Assembly (NCBI RefSeq): GCF_032854445.1
Contig: NC_088302.1
Coordinates: 22,269,788-22,333,787 of the forward strand
Direction: 5' to 3'
DNA: 64,000 nucleotides
Source of the DNA: Liolophura sinensis
Taxonomy: Eukaryota > Mollusca > Polyplacophora > Chitonida > Chitonidae
Of this stretch, positions 34,294-45,052 are shown one piece after another. The number at the start of each line of letters is the position of its first letter. The stretch's first letter is position 1. Under the pieces are notes generated by a model that did no database searches, was not told the DNA's origin, and was given only the letters and a program-made list of their open reading frames with translations. The position numbers and the translations under genes are program-made.

Positions 34294-35182
34294 GATATTG
34301 CAAATACAAAAAAAATTATCAGCACACATTACAGTTAACAAATCAATGCATGTATTTGTACATGTACATGTATTTAATTTTACTAGTTTCTCTCAATATT
34401 GTATGACAGATTTATTCTGAATATTACATCAGTTGAATAAATACATCTAGCTTTCAATTTTACACTAAACATCAAAAGAAGGAAAAAATACTGATTCTTA
34501 TAACTACTTAATTATGATAAAACATTCCTTCTGTAATATTCACTATTTTCAGCAGTAACTTACATGATTGTTTTCAGTGGAAATGTCTGCCAGTGTGTCA
34601 CATCAAAACTGTAGCGAATGAATTATCACAAACAAATGTCAGTCTGACAATCAGCTACTGAAGAAAGATAAACATTTTTGATTAAAACTGTGATGGGACT
34701 TACAAGGTTCGTGATGCATGTAAGAGTTGTACACTTCATAGTTTATTCAGTGTTTCTTAACATATTATGCTTCACATTTTACTTGAAAGTCCCATTTCAC
34801 AAATATTTAATGGTAAAGCATTACTTGAATCATGCACAAATTAGTATATGCATGCAGCTCAACAACATGCATATTAAGTTAATACATGTACCTTACAACA
34901 AATATGAACTTTAATAACTTAATGAGACATAACTATTTCTACTGTGGAAAATTATGTAAATTAGAACTATAACGAACATGGAAATGTGCCAGTAATAACT
35001 TTGACATACTGTCTCTCCTGACAGTCCATTACTCTACTAATATTACTAGAACATGCAAAAGTCCCATCACAGTTTTAATCAAAAATGTTTATTAAATACA
35101 TGTACATGTACAAATACATGCATTGATTTATTAATTGTAATGTGTGCTGATAAATTTTTTGGTATTTGCAATATCACAATTG
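34294..35182. repeat. Inverted repeat pair in a DUF6589 intron
   Basis: The arm at 34294-34380 ('ATATTGCAAATACAAAAAAA' through 'TGTACATGTACATGTATTTA') is repeated inverted at 35090-35182. A second inner pair, 34663-34700 ('AACATTTTTGATTAAAACTG') and 35053-35090, is also inverted. The arrangement resembles a MITE or foldback insertion of about 0.9 kb. No clear target duplication was found. Confidence 0.6.
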
Positions 35183-35784
35183 TTAGACTGTTCAAAGGGA
35201 ATTCAAAAATGATTCTGGCAACATAGAACCATCATGCCCAATACATTTTACACATAAATCAAACACGAGTTAATACATTAATAATTACTGAATGGTATAC
35301 CAGAGGCCCTATTCCAGCCATAGGGTCATCAGCATCAGCTGGCATTAAGACTTCTTTGAATAACTGCTTTGCAGAGGTATGGGCTTGTTCTTTATGGACA
35401 GCAAGGTTCTCTTTATCAAGCGGTGGCTGGCATATAAAGCAATAATACAGCTATAGTCACTGTACTGATCAGTTCGAATAATGAGTAATTACTTCAAAAG
35501 CACATCGGGCAAAGTGCTAGATGATATAAACGTATGATAAATTGGCATATCAAGCTATGACAGTTACTACACCATTAGCAATACTGATAAATCATATTAG
35601 ATTTTAGTTTGGTAAGTGCATAGATTTTAATTAAACCACTTAATTGATATGTAATGGAGTAAAGAAACAAAATATAGAAAAACCCTTATACTGATATTGA
35701 CAGAGAATTTCTATTCATCAGCATTTCGGAACTGCTGGAAAAATATCTGAAGTGATCAAGCAGGGTTTACAATGTGGTAAATAA

Positions 35785-35935
35785 GTGGGAAGATCTGTCA
35801 GCAACCTGCGGATTGTCATGGGTTTCCCCCAGGCTCTGCCTGGTTTCCTCCCACCATAATGCTGGCCGCCGTCGTAAAGTGAAATATTCTTGAGTACGGC
35901 GTAAAACACCAATCAAATAAATAAATAAAATATGG
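35785..35935 (+). mobile_element. SINE-A copy, 5'-truncated
   Basis: 'GGAAGATCTGTCAGCAACCT' to the tail 'CCAATCAAATAAATAAATAA'. Nested in an intron of the DUF6589 gene. Confidence 0.9.
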
Positions 35936-36844
35936 TAAATTTCACAGTTTTTCAGTTCAAGTTTCAGTCGCTTTCAATTTTCATAATGCCCCTTATTGAG
36001 CTTGTTCTGATTAATTTCAAACCCAAGGCAATTTCCAGTGGCCCATTGTGTCTGATTGTAAATGTATTTTGGAGATGACTTTGTCTCACATTTTTGTTAC
36101 TAGGGCATTTTGAGATCATGGTGTTACCTTGACAGCTTGTGAAGGCTTTGGAATCTTTCTTCTCACTGGAATCTGTGAAGGTGACACGTCCACCCTTTGA
36201 CCATGTTGGCTATGGACAGGATGGATTGGGGATGGCCTGCTGCCCTTGGTGAAAGGGCTGAACCCAACCGAACGAGGAATTTTTGAGGAGTGCCTTGGGG
36301 TGTGGAGGATCTGGGTATGTTGTGTTGTTGAGATTGTTGACGTAAGCCTACATGTTGCCGTCAAGCTCGGTTGTAAAGGTCTCCTCTTTGAGCTAGGCCT
36401 ATTTACAACAGCGTCAGTGAAAAGAGACCCTGCGGGTAAATAGTTCTCGTTGAAGTTTTTCAACCTCCAACTGGGCTTGGCATCTTTCCAGTTGTTTTAG
36501 TCGGATGTCTACTTTATTTAATTTATTTGTACACGCAGTGCAAACATACAAAGTTCGAACATGCGACAGAGTCAGTACTTTGTCATAGAATCTGGGTCCG
36601 TTATTCACATTACTTCTTGTAGGGTGTCACATGTGTTGAAACAAAAAGACTGGCCCTATTTTCCGACATAAGCCCTGCATAAAAGGCAGATGTTGGAAGT
36701 GTTGGTAGCACCTCCCGAAGAGATAGCCCTCCCGCGCGCCAGTAAAACTTGTCACTTCCCGAACAGACTATGTGAAGCCCTGTTTTATTGGTTGATGCTG
36801 CTTGTAAATATTCATTGTGCTGTGCTTCCCTAAGTAGGTCAATA

Positions 36845-36919
36845 ATGAGAATGCTGCTACCTTTATCAGCCGGTGAGGTGGAAGCCGGCTGAGGTATACC
36901 CGCTGATGTTATGAGTGTA
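36845..36919 (-). repeat. Right terminal inverted repeat
   Basis: Reverse-complement match of 27821-27895. It contains an internal hairpin (CAGCCGG with CCGGCTG). Confidence 0.85.
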
Positions 36920-36928
36920 GGGCTGAAG
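36920..36928. repeat. Target-site duplication, right
   Basis: GGGCTGAAG, identical to 27812-27820. Confidence 0.8.
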
Positions 36929-36981
36929 CTATGAATATATAACTACACTGCACCTAATGCTAACCGAGAAAATTCCGACAG

Positions 36982-36985
<4 letters not shown>

Positions 36986-37025
<40 letters not shown>
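36986..37025. repeat. (TA)n microsatellite
   Basis: About 20 TA repeats. Confidence 0.95.
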
Positions 37026-37028
<3 letters not shown>

Positions 37029-39017
37029 ATTTGCTTTATATTTATATAATACCCTAATTAAATGTCATTTTAAAATCATGGCTAAGTTGCTGTTACACGA
37101 GCAATACATAGAGCGTTGTCATTCCAAACTGTGTATATATTACTCGTGAAATAGTACCCCAAGGCTTCAATACAAATTCCACTCCCCCCCACCAAATTGT
37201 CGACTCGTGCAGAGATGTGCACAGCTGGTGGCGCCAGGGTTTTAATGACAATCAACTACTTCCTGTACAATTAACAGATCAGATAACTGGAAATTATCCC
37301 TTCCCTTTACAGTGGAAGCTTTGTAAGGGGGTGGATGGGTGGGGTGTCATTAGGCGACCATGAAAAAGTTTATTTTTTTTTTTTGAATTTCCGTTGGTTG
37401 AACAAAATATTGTGCAGCACGAACACTGTACTGATCTGACTTACTGAAATTAGGCTCGGCATTACAGGTTTGATACTTTCTTCATAATTCATTCTTAATA
37501 ACTTGTTTCATAAATAAAAATAAAGACGTGACTGGCCGGGAAATGTCTTTACCCCACTCTCGCCAACTTGGTCCCACGTGTTGCGGATTAACATCCTAAC
37601 CACAGTCTACATGAAGCTTAATAATGCAAAGTGGCTTGTTTTGCATTTCCAGTGGGGATGGGGACACTAATCAACCGACATCACTAATCAGCAACTCAGA
37701 CATATGTGAAAGAACTAGGTATAATACATATACTGACATCCGTTCAGAGCAATATCACAAGATGACAGAAATTGCATGTCTCCTGCAGGTCACCTTACAA
37801 GGGGCCATTCAGCATTTCACATGCGCTGGGAACTTGTTGTTTTACAACAATTTACAACATTGTTTCAATGTATTAAACATTAAACTCACACTATAGTAAT
37901 GCACATGTAGGTAGGTAGGGGCCTGGTAAATTGGACAGTAATATGCATAAGTGTACGAGGCTCTAGAGAGGTTACCTTCAATTCTGCGAGAAGATATTGT
38001 TAACAGTGTTTCACCACAGTGTTAAAATAATATACATGTCAACGTGAATTTCAAACAAACTTAACAGGTGAACATGTCTTGACGGATTATAAACGTTTGA
38101 TTGTTTCTGACAAATCGATTTCCGTGTAAGGTTAATTCACACACAAACTTGAAACCGTCACATTATTTCCCACTTTGTTTGCTGCCAAAACATTGAGGTT
38201 CAGGAGTGTGCAGATTACACTCTACATGCCCGCAAATAAATTGTACCTAAAAAAATAACCATTTCACATTTAAATTTTCTTTGGACAGGTACATTAGTAA
38301 TGCGAATGGAAAACAGAGCGGCGGATTAACAGGAACTTAGAGGTATTGAGATGAGGTATTTAGATATTGTGGATAGTTAGAAAGGAATGGATGGTGAAAG
38401 TGTTCACATTGTTTAATTCATTTGGACCCTTTTCACCCCAGTTGGATTCAGGCGGATTTTTTTATTGATCTACCACAGCCAGGCCACGTGGGTGTTCAAA
38501 TCACATGATGGTTAGACAGACTGCTCAGGTATGAAGAGAGAGGGAACCGAGCATGTGTGTAGCCTTAATTGTAGGTTGGAACTTCCATGATTGCACGGAG
38601 TGCATCATTTGATCACTTTGCCAGTTACAGCGACGTGTACCATTAGCAGTCGATATCCATGATGGGGTAAATATCCGTCATACTTAAATAAATTCATACA
38701 CCGTCTGTTGTGACAACTACGGAGTTTTTAAAATAACACAGCGGGGAAAAAAATTGGCGGAGGGAAAAATCACGAGTTTAATAGTCGAGGCCCCTTGAGT
38801 TTAAAAACCGGAACCCTGAGTTTAAAAGTCAAGGGCATGTTTGGTACAAACATGATTGATATTTTCGTTTGAGTTACTTAATTTGATCTATTTTCAGTAA
38901 GACCCTTTGAGAGTCGTCGCTGGGTTTGCCGCAATATTAAAGGAAGAAGCAAAAACTAGGTAGAAATCTTAGCTGGTAGTTCTTGCCAGCTAACCCTGCC
39001 TAGGGCAATAAGACTTT
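37026..39017. other. Intergenic, nothing recognised
   Basis: AT-rich. A 90-codon frame at 37624-37896 has no recognisable motif. Confidence 0.4.
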
Positions 39018-39192
39018 TTGGCCCGGTGTCAGTATAATGTGACTGGGTGGGGTGTCATGTCTGGTGTCTTCAGTGGCGGCAAGGACTCGCCCTGTCACAA
39101 GGAGACACAGTATATGTACACACACCCAGTGACTCCTCGTAGTCATACGATCAAAAGCCTGTTAAGTACGACGTTAAACCCCAAACATTTCT
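39018..39192 (+). mobile_element. SINE-C, 3' portion
   Basis: 'GGTGTCAGTATAATGTGACT', 'GGTGTCATGTCTGGTGTCTT' and the end 'GTACGACGTTAAACCCCAAA'. The tRNA head is missing. Confidence 0.8.
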
Positions 39193-39335
39193 TCATTTAG
39201 ACATTCATGTGGGCGTGCATGGTTAACTAACCGTCGGGTATGGTTAACTCCTTGTTGTCGCAGTTCCCACAACTAGCCAGCGGCATTATGTGAACACTTG
39301 TTTTCCCCTTCCGCCACACCCTATATTCATATACT

Positions 39336-39336
<1 letters not shown>

Positions 39337-39382
<46 letters not shown>
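39337..39382. repeat. (TA)n microsatellite
   Basis: About 22 TA repeats. Confidence 0.95.
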
Positions 39383-39385
<3 letters not shown>

Positions 39386-39905
39386 TTTACATCTGTTTGC
39401 CTGCTTATGCTTATTTTATTATACTACATGTGTCTTCGTGCGGAGGATTGCCTATGCTCTATTTTTAATCACCTGGGCATTCTTGATGATTAATACTTGT
39501 AGACACGAGATTATCCTGTCTGTAGAAGAAACAATAAAAAAAACCTACAACTCCCAAACCACAGTAATGTGTTTCTTTTGTGATTTATCAAGTTGTTTTA
39601 TGTTGTTTAGTAGTTAACAGTAGTAGAGTCTCATTAGTGGCGTTTACCGCAAGGAGAAAATTAACAAGGGATTTACCAAGTCCAGAACCTGGACCCTTGT
39701 TACCTCCCCTGATCTGACAATACTTGGACACTTGTTATCTCCCCTGATCTGACAACATTGGGTCTAGCACTGACTACCTCCATTGCGCAACAGCTAATCA
39801 GAGATTAGCCAAGAGCCAATCAGAGAGCTACATGAGAAACAATGGCGGTGATGTGTAATTGAGCCTACATGTCAATCAGGTCAAGCGTCTGGACTAGGGA
39901 TTTAC
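39383..39905. other. Non-coding; short direct repeat
   Basis: The phrase 'CTCCCCTGATCTGACAA' occurs twice, about 35 bases apart, near 39705 and 39740. This region is probably intron sequence downstream of first-exon copy 2. Confidence 0.5.
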
Positions 39906-40041
39906 CTGTCAGCGGTAGATCATCTCGCATAGGCCCTGGAGTATAGCAACGTTTTGCACCTGAAGGGAAAGATGAAATGTAATCGACGAACATCTTCCTA
40001 GAGTAGATGTAGGTTACCAACGTCAAAGCGAGGCCAAACAT
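39906..40041 (-). CDS. First coding exon, copy 2, membrane-anchored protein family
   Basis: An ATG at 40041 begins 'MFGLALTLVTYIYSRKMFVD', giving a very short cytoplasmic end and a hydrophobic segment. It continues to 'CYTPGPMRDDLPLTG' and a donor (CTGACAG then GTAAAT) at 39906. The 136-nt exon leaves phase 1. Homology with 21321-21459 extends into the 5' flank (40140-40215 versus 21534 onward), as expected for duplicated genes with conserved UTR or promoter. A type II membrane enzyme is plausible. No downstream exon was identified, so the function is unassigned. Confidence 0.5.
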
Positions 40042-40215
40042 GGAGGTGGCGTGTTTATCCAAGGGTTTCTTATTAACAGTGTTGGCCAAAAGGCAAAGAA
40101 TATGTGGGTTTTACTAGAATACATGTGGAAACATTCAGACGGTAAGTTTGATATGGAGCACTCCAAGCGTTTCTGCGCGATCTCGCCTAATTAAGGTTAG
40201 ACTATTGTAATTCTA

Positions 40216-42042
40216 CACCTAGAAATTTATACACGAATTTAGAATACCTGGAACTAAAATGATATTTATTGTGAAGCAGACACAGGGACAAAATAATGAA
40301 TAAATAATACATTAGTATTGCCAATTCAGTGGAAATGCCAAGACAAAGATCAAATTAAACGTTTTAAAATTCAGAATCCGAAGTCTGGCCAGAGATGTCT
40401 CATAAATCAGAACGGCAATCATTATGGGTTCAAATTCATGCAGCAGATTATTTGTTTTTGTGTATCTAGAATCTATCGTTCTGATAAGAATTCCCGGGTG
40501 AGCTGTAACGGGTGGCAGGCTGGATGGAGATTGGCTGGAGAAGTAAATCTCTTGGTTTGATGGGTTTAGTCATCATTACGTTTCTCCAAACCCCTTCCGG
40601 TAATATACATTTTCAATAGACTATAATCTTAATAATTAGGACCAGTAGCTAAATTTGGACACTAATCCTTTAACGTCATGTACAGGCGTGAAACAACATT
40701 GGCAAGAAGTCACAAAACGGCAATAAAAAAACCTTTGTTTTTCGATTGCAACTGCGCCTGCTCCGACTAGACACATATCTTTCTTAATCCCAGTCCATTA
40801 AACAGCCCGACTTTGGCATGAATATACCTTTGAAGGAAATGTCCAAAGCATATCAACTCTATCGTAGCCTCTTCGGTTTTAGCCTTCTGGAGCTGATGGA
40901 GATTCACGAACTGGCGCGCGTGCACGTCATATTTGACACATAATTCAACAAGCCGATACAGGGAAGACGAATAGAGTAAAACGAATCCATGAATAACGTT
41001 GGAAAGTCAGTTGCAATAACATGTGCAACAGGTAAGATAATTGCTTTTATGATATTGATAGCTAAACAGGGGCCGATTCTACAAAGCCATTTCTAACTCT
41101 GTAGTTTTTGGTTCTGGAAGTAGAATTTTTGACTTCAGTCAGAAATACGTGCATGGGATTTCCGTGTTGTTGAATATTTACACATTTATCATAGACGTAC
41201 TTTTTATACCTAGTTTTCGCCGTAGGAATGGGCTGTTGCGGAATTTAACTCTATCAAGCAACATAGAGTGCTGGGTGAGTTACAGGGAATAACTGCTTCA
41301 GATCGACAGTAAGACACAAATACCACCTCTTCGCACGCGCATTAAATCTTCCGTAGCGTAAATCAGTGTCAACCCAAAGTGGTTCCCATAATCAGCAACC
41401 CTGTTCTCGGTCGCACTGAACCAAAAATGGTCCATAACAACCTCACAAGTTCACAACCTAAACACATGTTCAGACACAACACCCACTGTTGCCGGCATCT
41501 CCTTCTGATAGTCGTACATACAATTCACGTGTAGATAATACCTATGGCAGTCATTATAGTAACAGTGGGCAACTCCAGTCGTCCATTTGGCTGATTTACT
41601 CCTCCTGTCTTCAGAGGGCGCTAATCGCTTCAGCCTCGTTCATTCTCGCAAGTGGCCACAGACCCTCATTGGTTTTCCATAAGCGACAATGTTAACATTT
41701 AGCGCAGTAGCTCAGTCCCAAACATTCCGTGGCAAATAAGCGTTGGTGCATACCTGGCCCAGCCTGTGAGAAACAAGATAAAAATCTTTACTAGGTTGAC
41801 CGTCAAAATCTGGACCTTCCTATGCCGGCAGCTGGGAGGGGTGCCTAGCAACGCTAAGGGGACGTCATCGCAGCCTCATCACCACCTGTCTCCTTGTGTC
41901 CCCTCGCCCAGAATTTCAGACTTTCATCATTAAAACTCATACCTGCCCAAAGCTTAGACAATTTCCATCATTTTGATACCAAGCATGTACCTGTGCACCA
42001 AAAATGTGTGTGGCTTCCTCAAGTAACCTCTCACTGAAGAGA
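40216..42042. other. Intergenic, nothing recognised
   Basis: No coding exon or repeat family recognised. Confidence 0.4.
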
Positions 42043-42101
42043 CCGGCCCGGACAGCACAGTTGGTAGAGGGTCCGCTTCGGGAGCGGTAGATCCAGGATT
42101 A
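42043..42101 (+). mobile_element. SINE-B tRNA-like head only
   Basis: 'CAGCACAGTTGGTAGAGGGT', 'CCGCTTCGGGAGCGGTAGAT' and 'CCAGGAT' match the head of the SINE-B at 2394-2687. The body is missing. Confidence 0.7.
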
Positions 42102-42689
42102 CCCAATAAACATGACACCAGTGGGCCGATTCCTGTGTTGAAGCGGCGTATTAAGGCAGTACTGGCAAGTGACATCCTTAACGCACCCAGTACCACGCCA
42201 TTGCTGGCTAGCCAGTATTCAGTTACAATTCATATTGCCCTAAATGTGCCAGTACCGACACAGTAACGTTCAGTAAAGTCATGCTGCTATAGTTCAAAAG
42301 GTTGACACCATGTACTCAGCCCTCATCGAACCAATGATGGCACGCCATCATTTGCCCGGTTTTCAGTTATCATCTAGCTACCGACTAGCATCGGTTCAGT
42401 TCCCATAGGAACAAATTGAGCTACCAGTATAAAACACGTAATACCCCTGAATCGGGCCAATGGTGGAAAATCATTCCTCTGCCGCCTCGGTCAGACCTCC
42501 GTTATCAAAACCTTTACCTGGAATCACTTCAGTAAAAAGTGCATGTATACGGTTTAGTTATTGTCCGTGAAGTCTTGAGACTGACACTCGTATAACTTAC
42601 ATGCATTAGCCTGATGTTGTGCTGAGATCATGACTTATTCGTGTAACTGACCACGTTTTTACAGTATCTTTATAAGAAAAAATTATAGA

Positions 42690-42964
42690 TTTTTTTTTTT
42701 TTTTTTTTTGATTGGTGTTTTACGCCGTACTCGTAAAGAATATTTCACTTATACGACGGCGGCCAGCATTATGGTGGGTGGAAACCGGGCAGAGCCCGGG
42801 GGAAACCCACGACCATCCGTAGGTTGCTGGCAGACCTTCCCACTTACGACCGGAGAGGAAGGCAGCATGAGCTGGTCTTGAACTCACAGAGACCGCATTG
42901 GTGAGAGGCTTCTGGGTCATTACGCTGCGCTAGCGCGCTAACCGACTGAGCCACGGAGGCCCCG
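42690..42964 (-). mobile_element. SINE-A, complete with target duplication
   Basis: A T-rich tail, full core and complete tRNA head ('GCGCTAGCGCGCTAACCGAC', 'TGAGCCACGGAGGCCCC'). A 13-bp direct repeat (AAAAAATTATAGA) flanks it at 42677-42689 and 42965-42977. The high conservation suggests a relatively recent insertion. Confidence 0.93.
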
Positions 42965-42977
42965 AAAAAATTATAGA

Positions 42978-43411
42978 GTTATCGATCTTGTGGCAGTTGT
43001 CTGCCCTGGGCAGAATAGTACGTTTACAACTTCCGCAACGGACAGCCAAAGATTTAAAGATAATGTGCTTGCACAAAGGCGGCCCAGTTCTGAACCCTTC
43101 CAAACAGTGTATTCCGGGACGAGGAATTGTGGGATGTGCCACCCAGCTCATTGTCAGCTGCTTCTGAAAACTCTGGTAAGATCCATCGAAATCGTTTCTC
43201 AAAATATTTGCCTGAAATGGTTTAAACGTTCATTCTTTGACAGAATTTTGGTGTATTTTCACTTCCATAACACTGTCAAGCAACCTTCCTCCGTTATTTT
43301 GGCGTTTACACGTAAAGAGCACAGCAGATAGTTAAAAACGTGCAGACACGAATTTTACAACTGTTCAACAACGACAACATATTCTATAGTTAGTAGTACA
43401 GTATAAATAGT
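42978..43411. other. Non-coding, nothing recognised
   Basis: A 90-113 codon frame pair crosses this stretch without motifs. Confidence 0.4.
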
Positions 43412-44757
43412 ATGTCGTATTGGACTAAAAGAAGGCGAATTCACAGCCAAGTAAACAAACACCTCACAAACATCACATTTTCACAAAATCATAATGGTGA
43501 GAAGCCTTGTCCATCAAAATGTACAAAGAGCCAGGAAAGTGCATCTCTGAGTACCATTACGCTGAGATGAAATGTAAAGAAAATACCAACATTACAGCTC
43601 ATCCACATTTACACTTTCAGTCTACACCTGATTGTGTTGACAACATCACATTTGGTGACTACTCAAACATTGTCCACAATCCACTTGAAACCAGTGGTAC
43701 AATATCTGACAATGACAGTTCATTACTGATCAGCAATGAAATTGATGAATTAAACAAAAGTAGGCCTACTAGTGATAACAATACTGATTGTGATTCAGAT
43801 GATGACAAAAGTAGTCTACCGTCTGAAGCTGAGATTCCTTACATGCGGTAGCGGTATAGGGTACGCGGTATGCGGTACGCGGCAAAAAATCGAAATAGTT
43901 AAAATAAGTTGCAATGATTCCATAGGTACGGTCGCGGATCCGTTTTTTCATGCGGAAACGTATATGGCAAAATCAATCGCACCATGTAGCGATCGGTGCG
44001 GTATGCGTTTTCAAAACCGGACAGGGTGTCCCAAGAAATGACGTCACTGGTGGGGTGTTTCCCCGACACGTGGTCGGAACTTGTTTAAATTGTTCTCTGG
44101 TTAGACGAAAGTACTGTTGGAATTTTTCTCCATCCAGCTGCAATTCCGAAACCAAGTTATGGAAAGCTCCCTGCTGAGCTCTTTGCCGCAAAATACTGTG
44201 GACCCACCATCGGTGTTTTCTCTTTTTACGCTTCTTTAGTTGCAACAACTTATATGACATTGCTATTATGGCAAGGTCTGAATCTTGCTCTAAAGCCACA
44301 CGTCGTGAAATGGAGGAATGCGACATGTTTGCTCTGATAAAAACGCACCATGAATGAAAGAAAACGCATAGGTTACCGCATAAAATGGAATCAGAGAAAG
44401 CGCATACCGCATGCCGTATCCGAGTACCGCGTGCCGTATACCGCAAACCGCATACCGCGTATATGGAATCTCAGCTTGACATGATAGCTGCATGGGCTGT
44501 TGAAAATATCACGCACACAGCACTGGGTAGGTTATTGAGCATACTGAAAAAGTATCACCCTTATCTACCAAAAGACCCTAGAACTCTTTTGGCCACAGGA
44601 CATGTTACTGGCATAACATCTATCGGAGGTGGCTCATACTATTATTTCAGTCTTCACAGATGTGTACTTCAAAGGTTAAAATCAAACATGAAACTGGTAG
44701 AAAGTGATACCATTTTTGTTCAGATAAGTACAGATGGACTGCCTTTATTTTATTCAT
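43412..44757 (+). pseudogene. CACTA-like transposase N-terminal fragment, interrupted
   Basis: It begins at an ATG at 43412 ('MSYWTKRRRIHSQVNKHLTN'). After a frameshift before 43568 it continues through an acidic linker ('SDDDKSSLPS'). The 650-bp Harbinger insertion follows, then 'AAWAVENITHTALGRLLSIL', 'LPKDPRTLLATG', 'GGGSYYYFSL' and 'FVQISTDGLPLF'. The spacing and motifs, including the terminal 'DGLPLF', match the N-terminal half of TNP2-type (CACTA-like) transposases found in invertebrates. It stops at 44757, where the family normally continues into the catalytic part, and a SINE-B follows. The identification of the superfamily is moderate; the interruption is clear. Confidence 0.6.
43827..44476 (-). 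mobile_element. PIF/Harbinger element, 650 bp, non-autonomous
   Basis: Perfect 12-bp ends (AGCTGAGATTCC and its reverse complement) are flanked by TGA at 43824-43826 and 44477-44479, a 3-bp T-N-A duplication as expected for this superfamily. Subterminal regions carry GCGGTATGCGGTA-like repeats in inverted orientation. On the minus strand an ATG near 44326 starts the transposase N-terminus ('KRKHRWWVHSILRQRAQQGA', 'FQQYFRLTREQFKQV'), which is cut off at about 44070 by an internal deletion. Confidence 0.88.
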
Positions 44758-44805
44758 AATCCTGGGTCGAGTCATTTCTAAGACTTTGTTGTAACGTCCT
44801 TGCTT

Positions 44806-45052
44806 GGCGTTCAGCATAAAGGGGATAGTACAACGACTGGATGACCCGTATCAGTATAATGGCTCGGGCGGGGCGGCTTACATGCCTTCGGTAAGTCGTC
44901 TCAGTGAAACAGCACTAGATAAAAGAGCGGTAGAAATCCGTCCTGCGACAAGGAAGCACATTACATACACCATAAGGATTCCTTCGTCGTCATATGACTG
45001 AAAAATTGTTGAGTAGGACGTTGAACTCCAAGCACTCACTCACTCACTCTCA
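44806..45052 (+). mobile_element. SINE-B, body and 3' end
   Basis: 'ATCAGTATAATGGCTCGGGC', 'GGTAAGTCGTCTCAGTGAAA', 'TAAAAGAGCGGTAGAAATCC' and 'GTTGAACTCCAAGCACTCAC' with ACTC repeats. The tRNA head is replaced or diverged. Confidence 0.8.

Larger units (their letters stand above)
30811..36690 (-). pseudogene. DUF6589-family gene, multi-exon, broken
   Basis: The 5' exon (about 36690-36128) carries two Cys-x2-Cys pairs ('CLLC' and 'VCTACTNKLNKVDI'), a coiled coil ('KQLERCQAQLEVEKLQREL') and a Ser/Pro-rich linker, ending at a donor after 'PSQAVK'. An exon at 35301-35426 is clean ('PPLDKENLAVHKEQAHTSAK', phase 0 at both ends). One near 33840-33975 includes 'TQAANAVYRNSEI'. The main part (33090-30811) has 'SHKPFHQTLTKRPEDIHWFL', the hallmark 'GDQLTNERAHSAQ', 'LVDRRNITLDMTNGYNQAKN' and 'FMKVALLLREIRDAYKMGDG', which I recognise as DUF6589. 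Defects are a frameshift near 36440, an in-frame TGA at 32362-32364 and a frameshift at about 31905-31915. The last open stretch is 225 codons (31488-30811). The paired acidic motifs could belong to an RNase H-like transposase core. That is inference. Confidence 0.72.
27821..36919. mobile_element. 9.1-kb DNA transposon: TIRs, 9-bp target duplication, RecQ-like and DUF6589 genes
   Basis: GGGCTGAAG occurs as a direct repeat at 27812-27820 and 36920-36928. Just inside it, the left end TACGCGCATAATATCAGCGG and the reverse complement of the right end TACACTCATAACATCAGCGG begin terminal inverted repeats of about 75 bp. These match at roughly 87 percent and both end in AAAGGTAGCAGCATT. Inside are two genes pointing inward: a RecQ-like helicase (plus, 28030-29916) and a DUF6589-family gene (minus, 36690-30811). 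Both are broken. Two SINE-A copies (30041, 35785) are nested within. I infer a two-gene cut-and-paste transposon copy that is now dead. The ends and target duplication are seen directly; the transposase role of DUF6589 is inference. Confidence 0.8.

Noticed and set aside
43840-44460. GCGGTATGCGGTA-type inverted arrays as a free-standing hairpin or satellite
   Set aside because: They fall inside the precise 12-bp ends and TGA duplication of the Harbinger insertion and are explained as its subterminal repeats.
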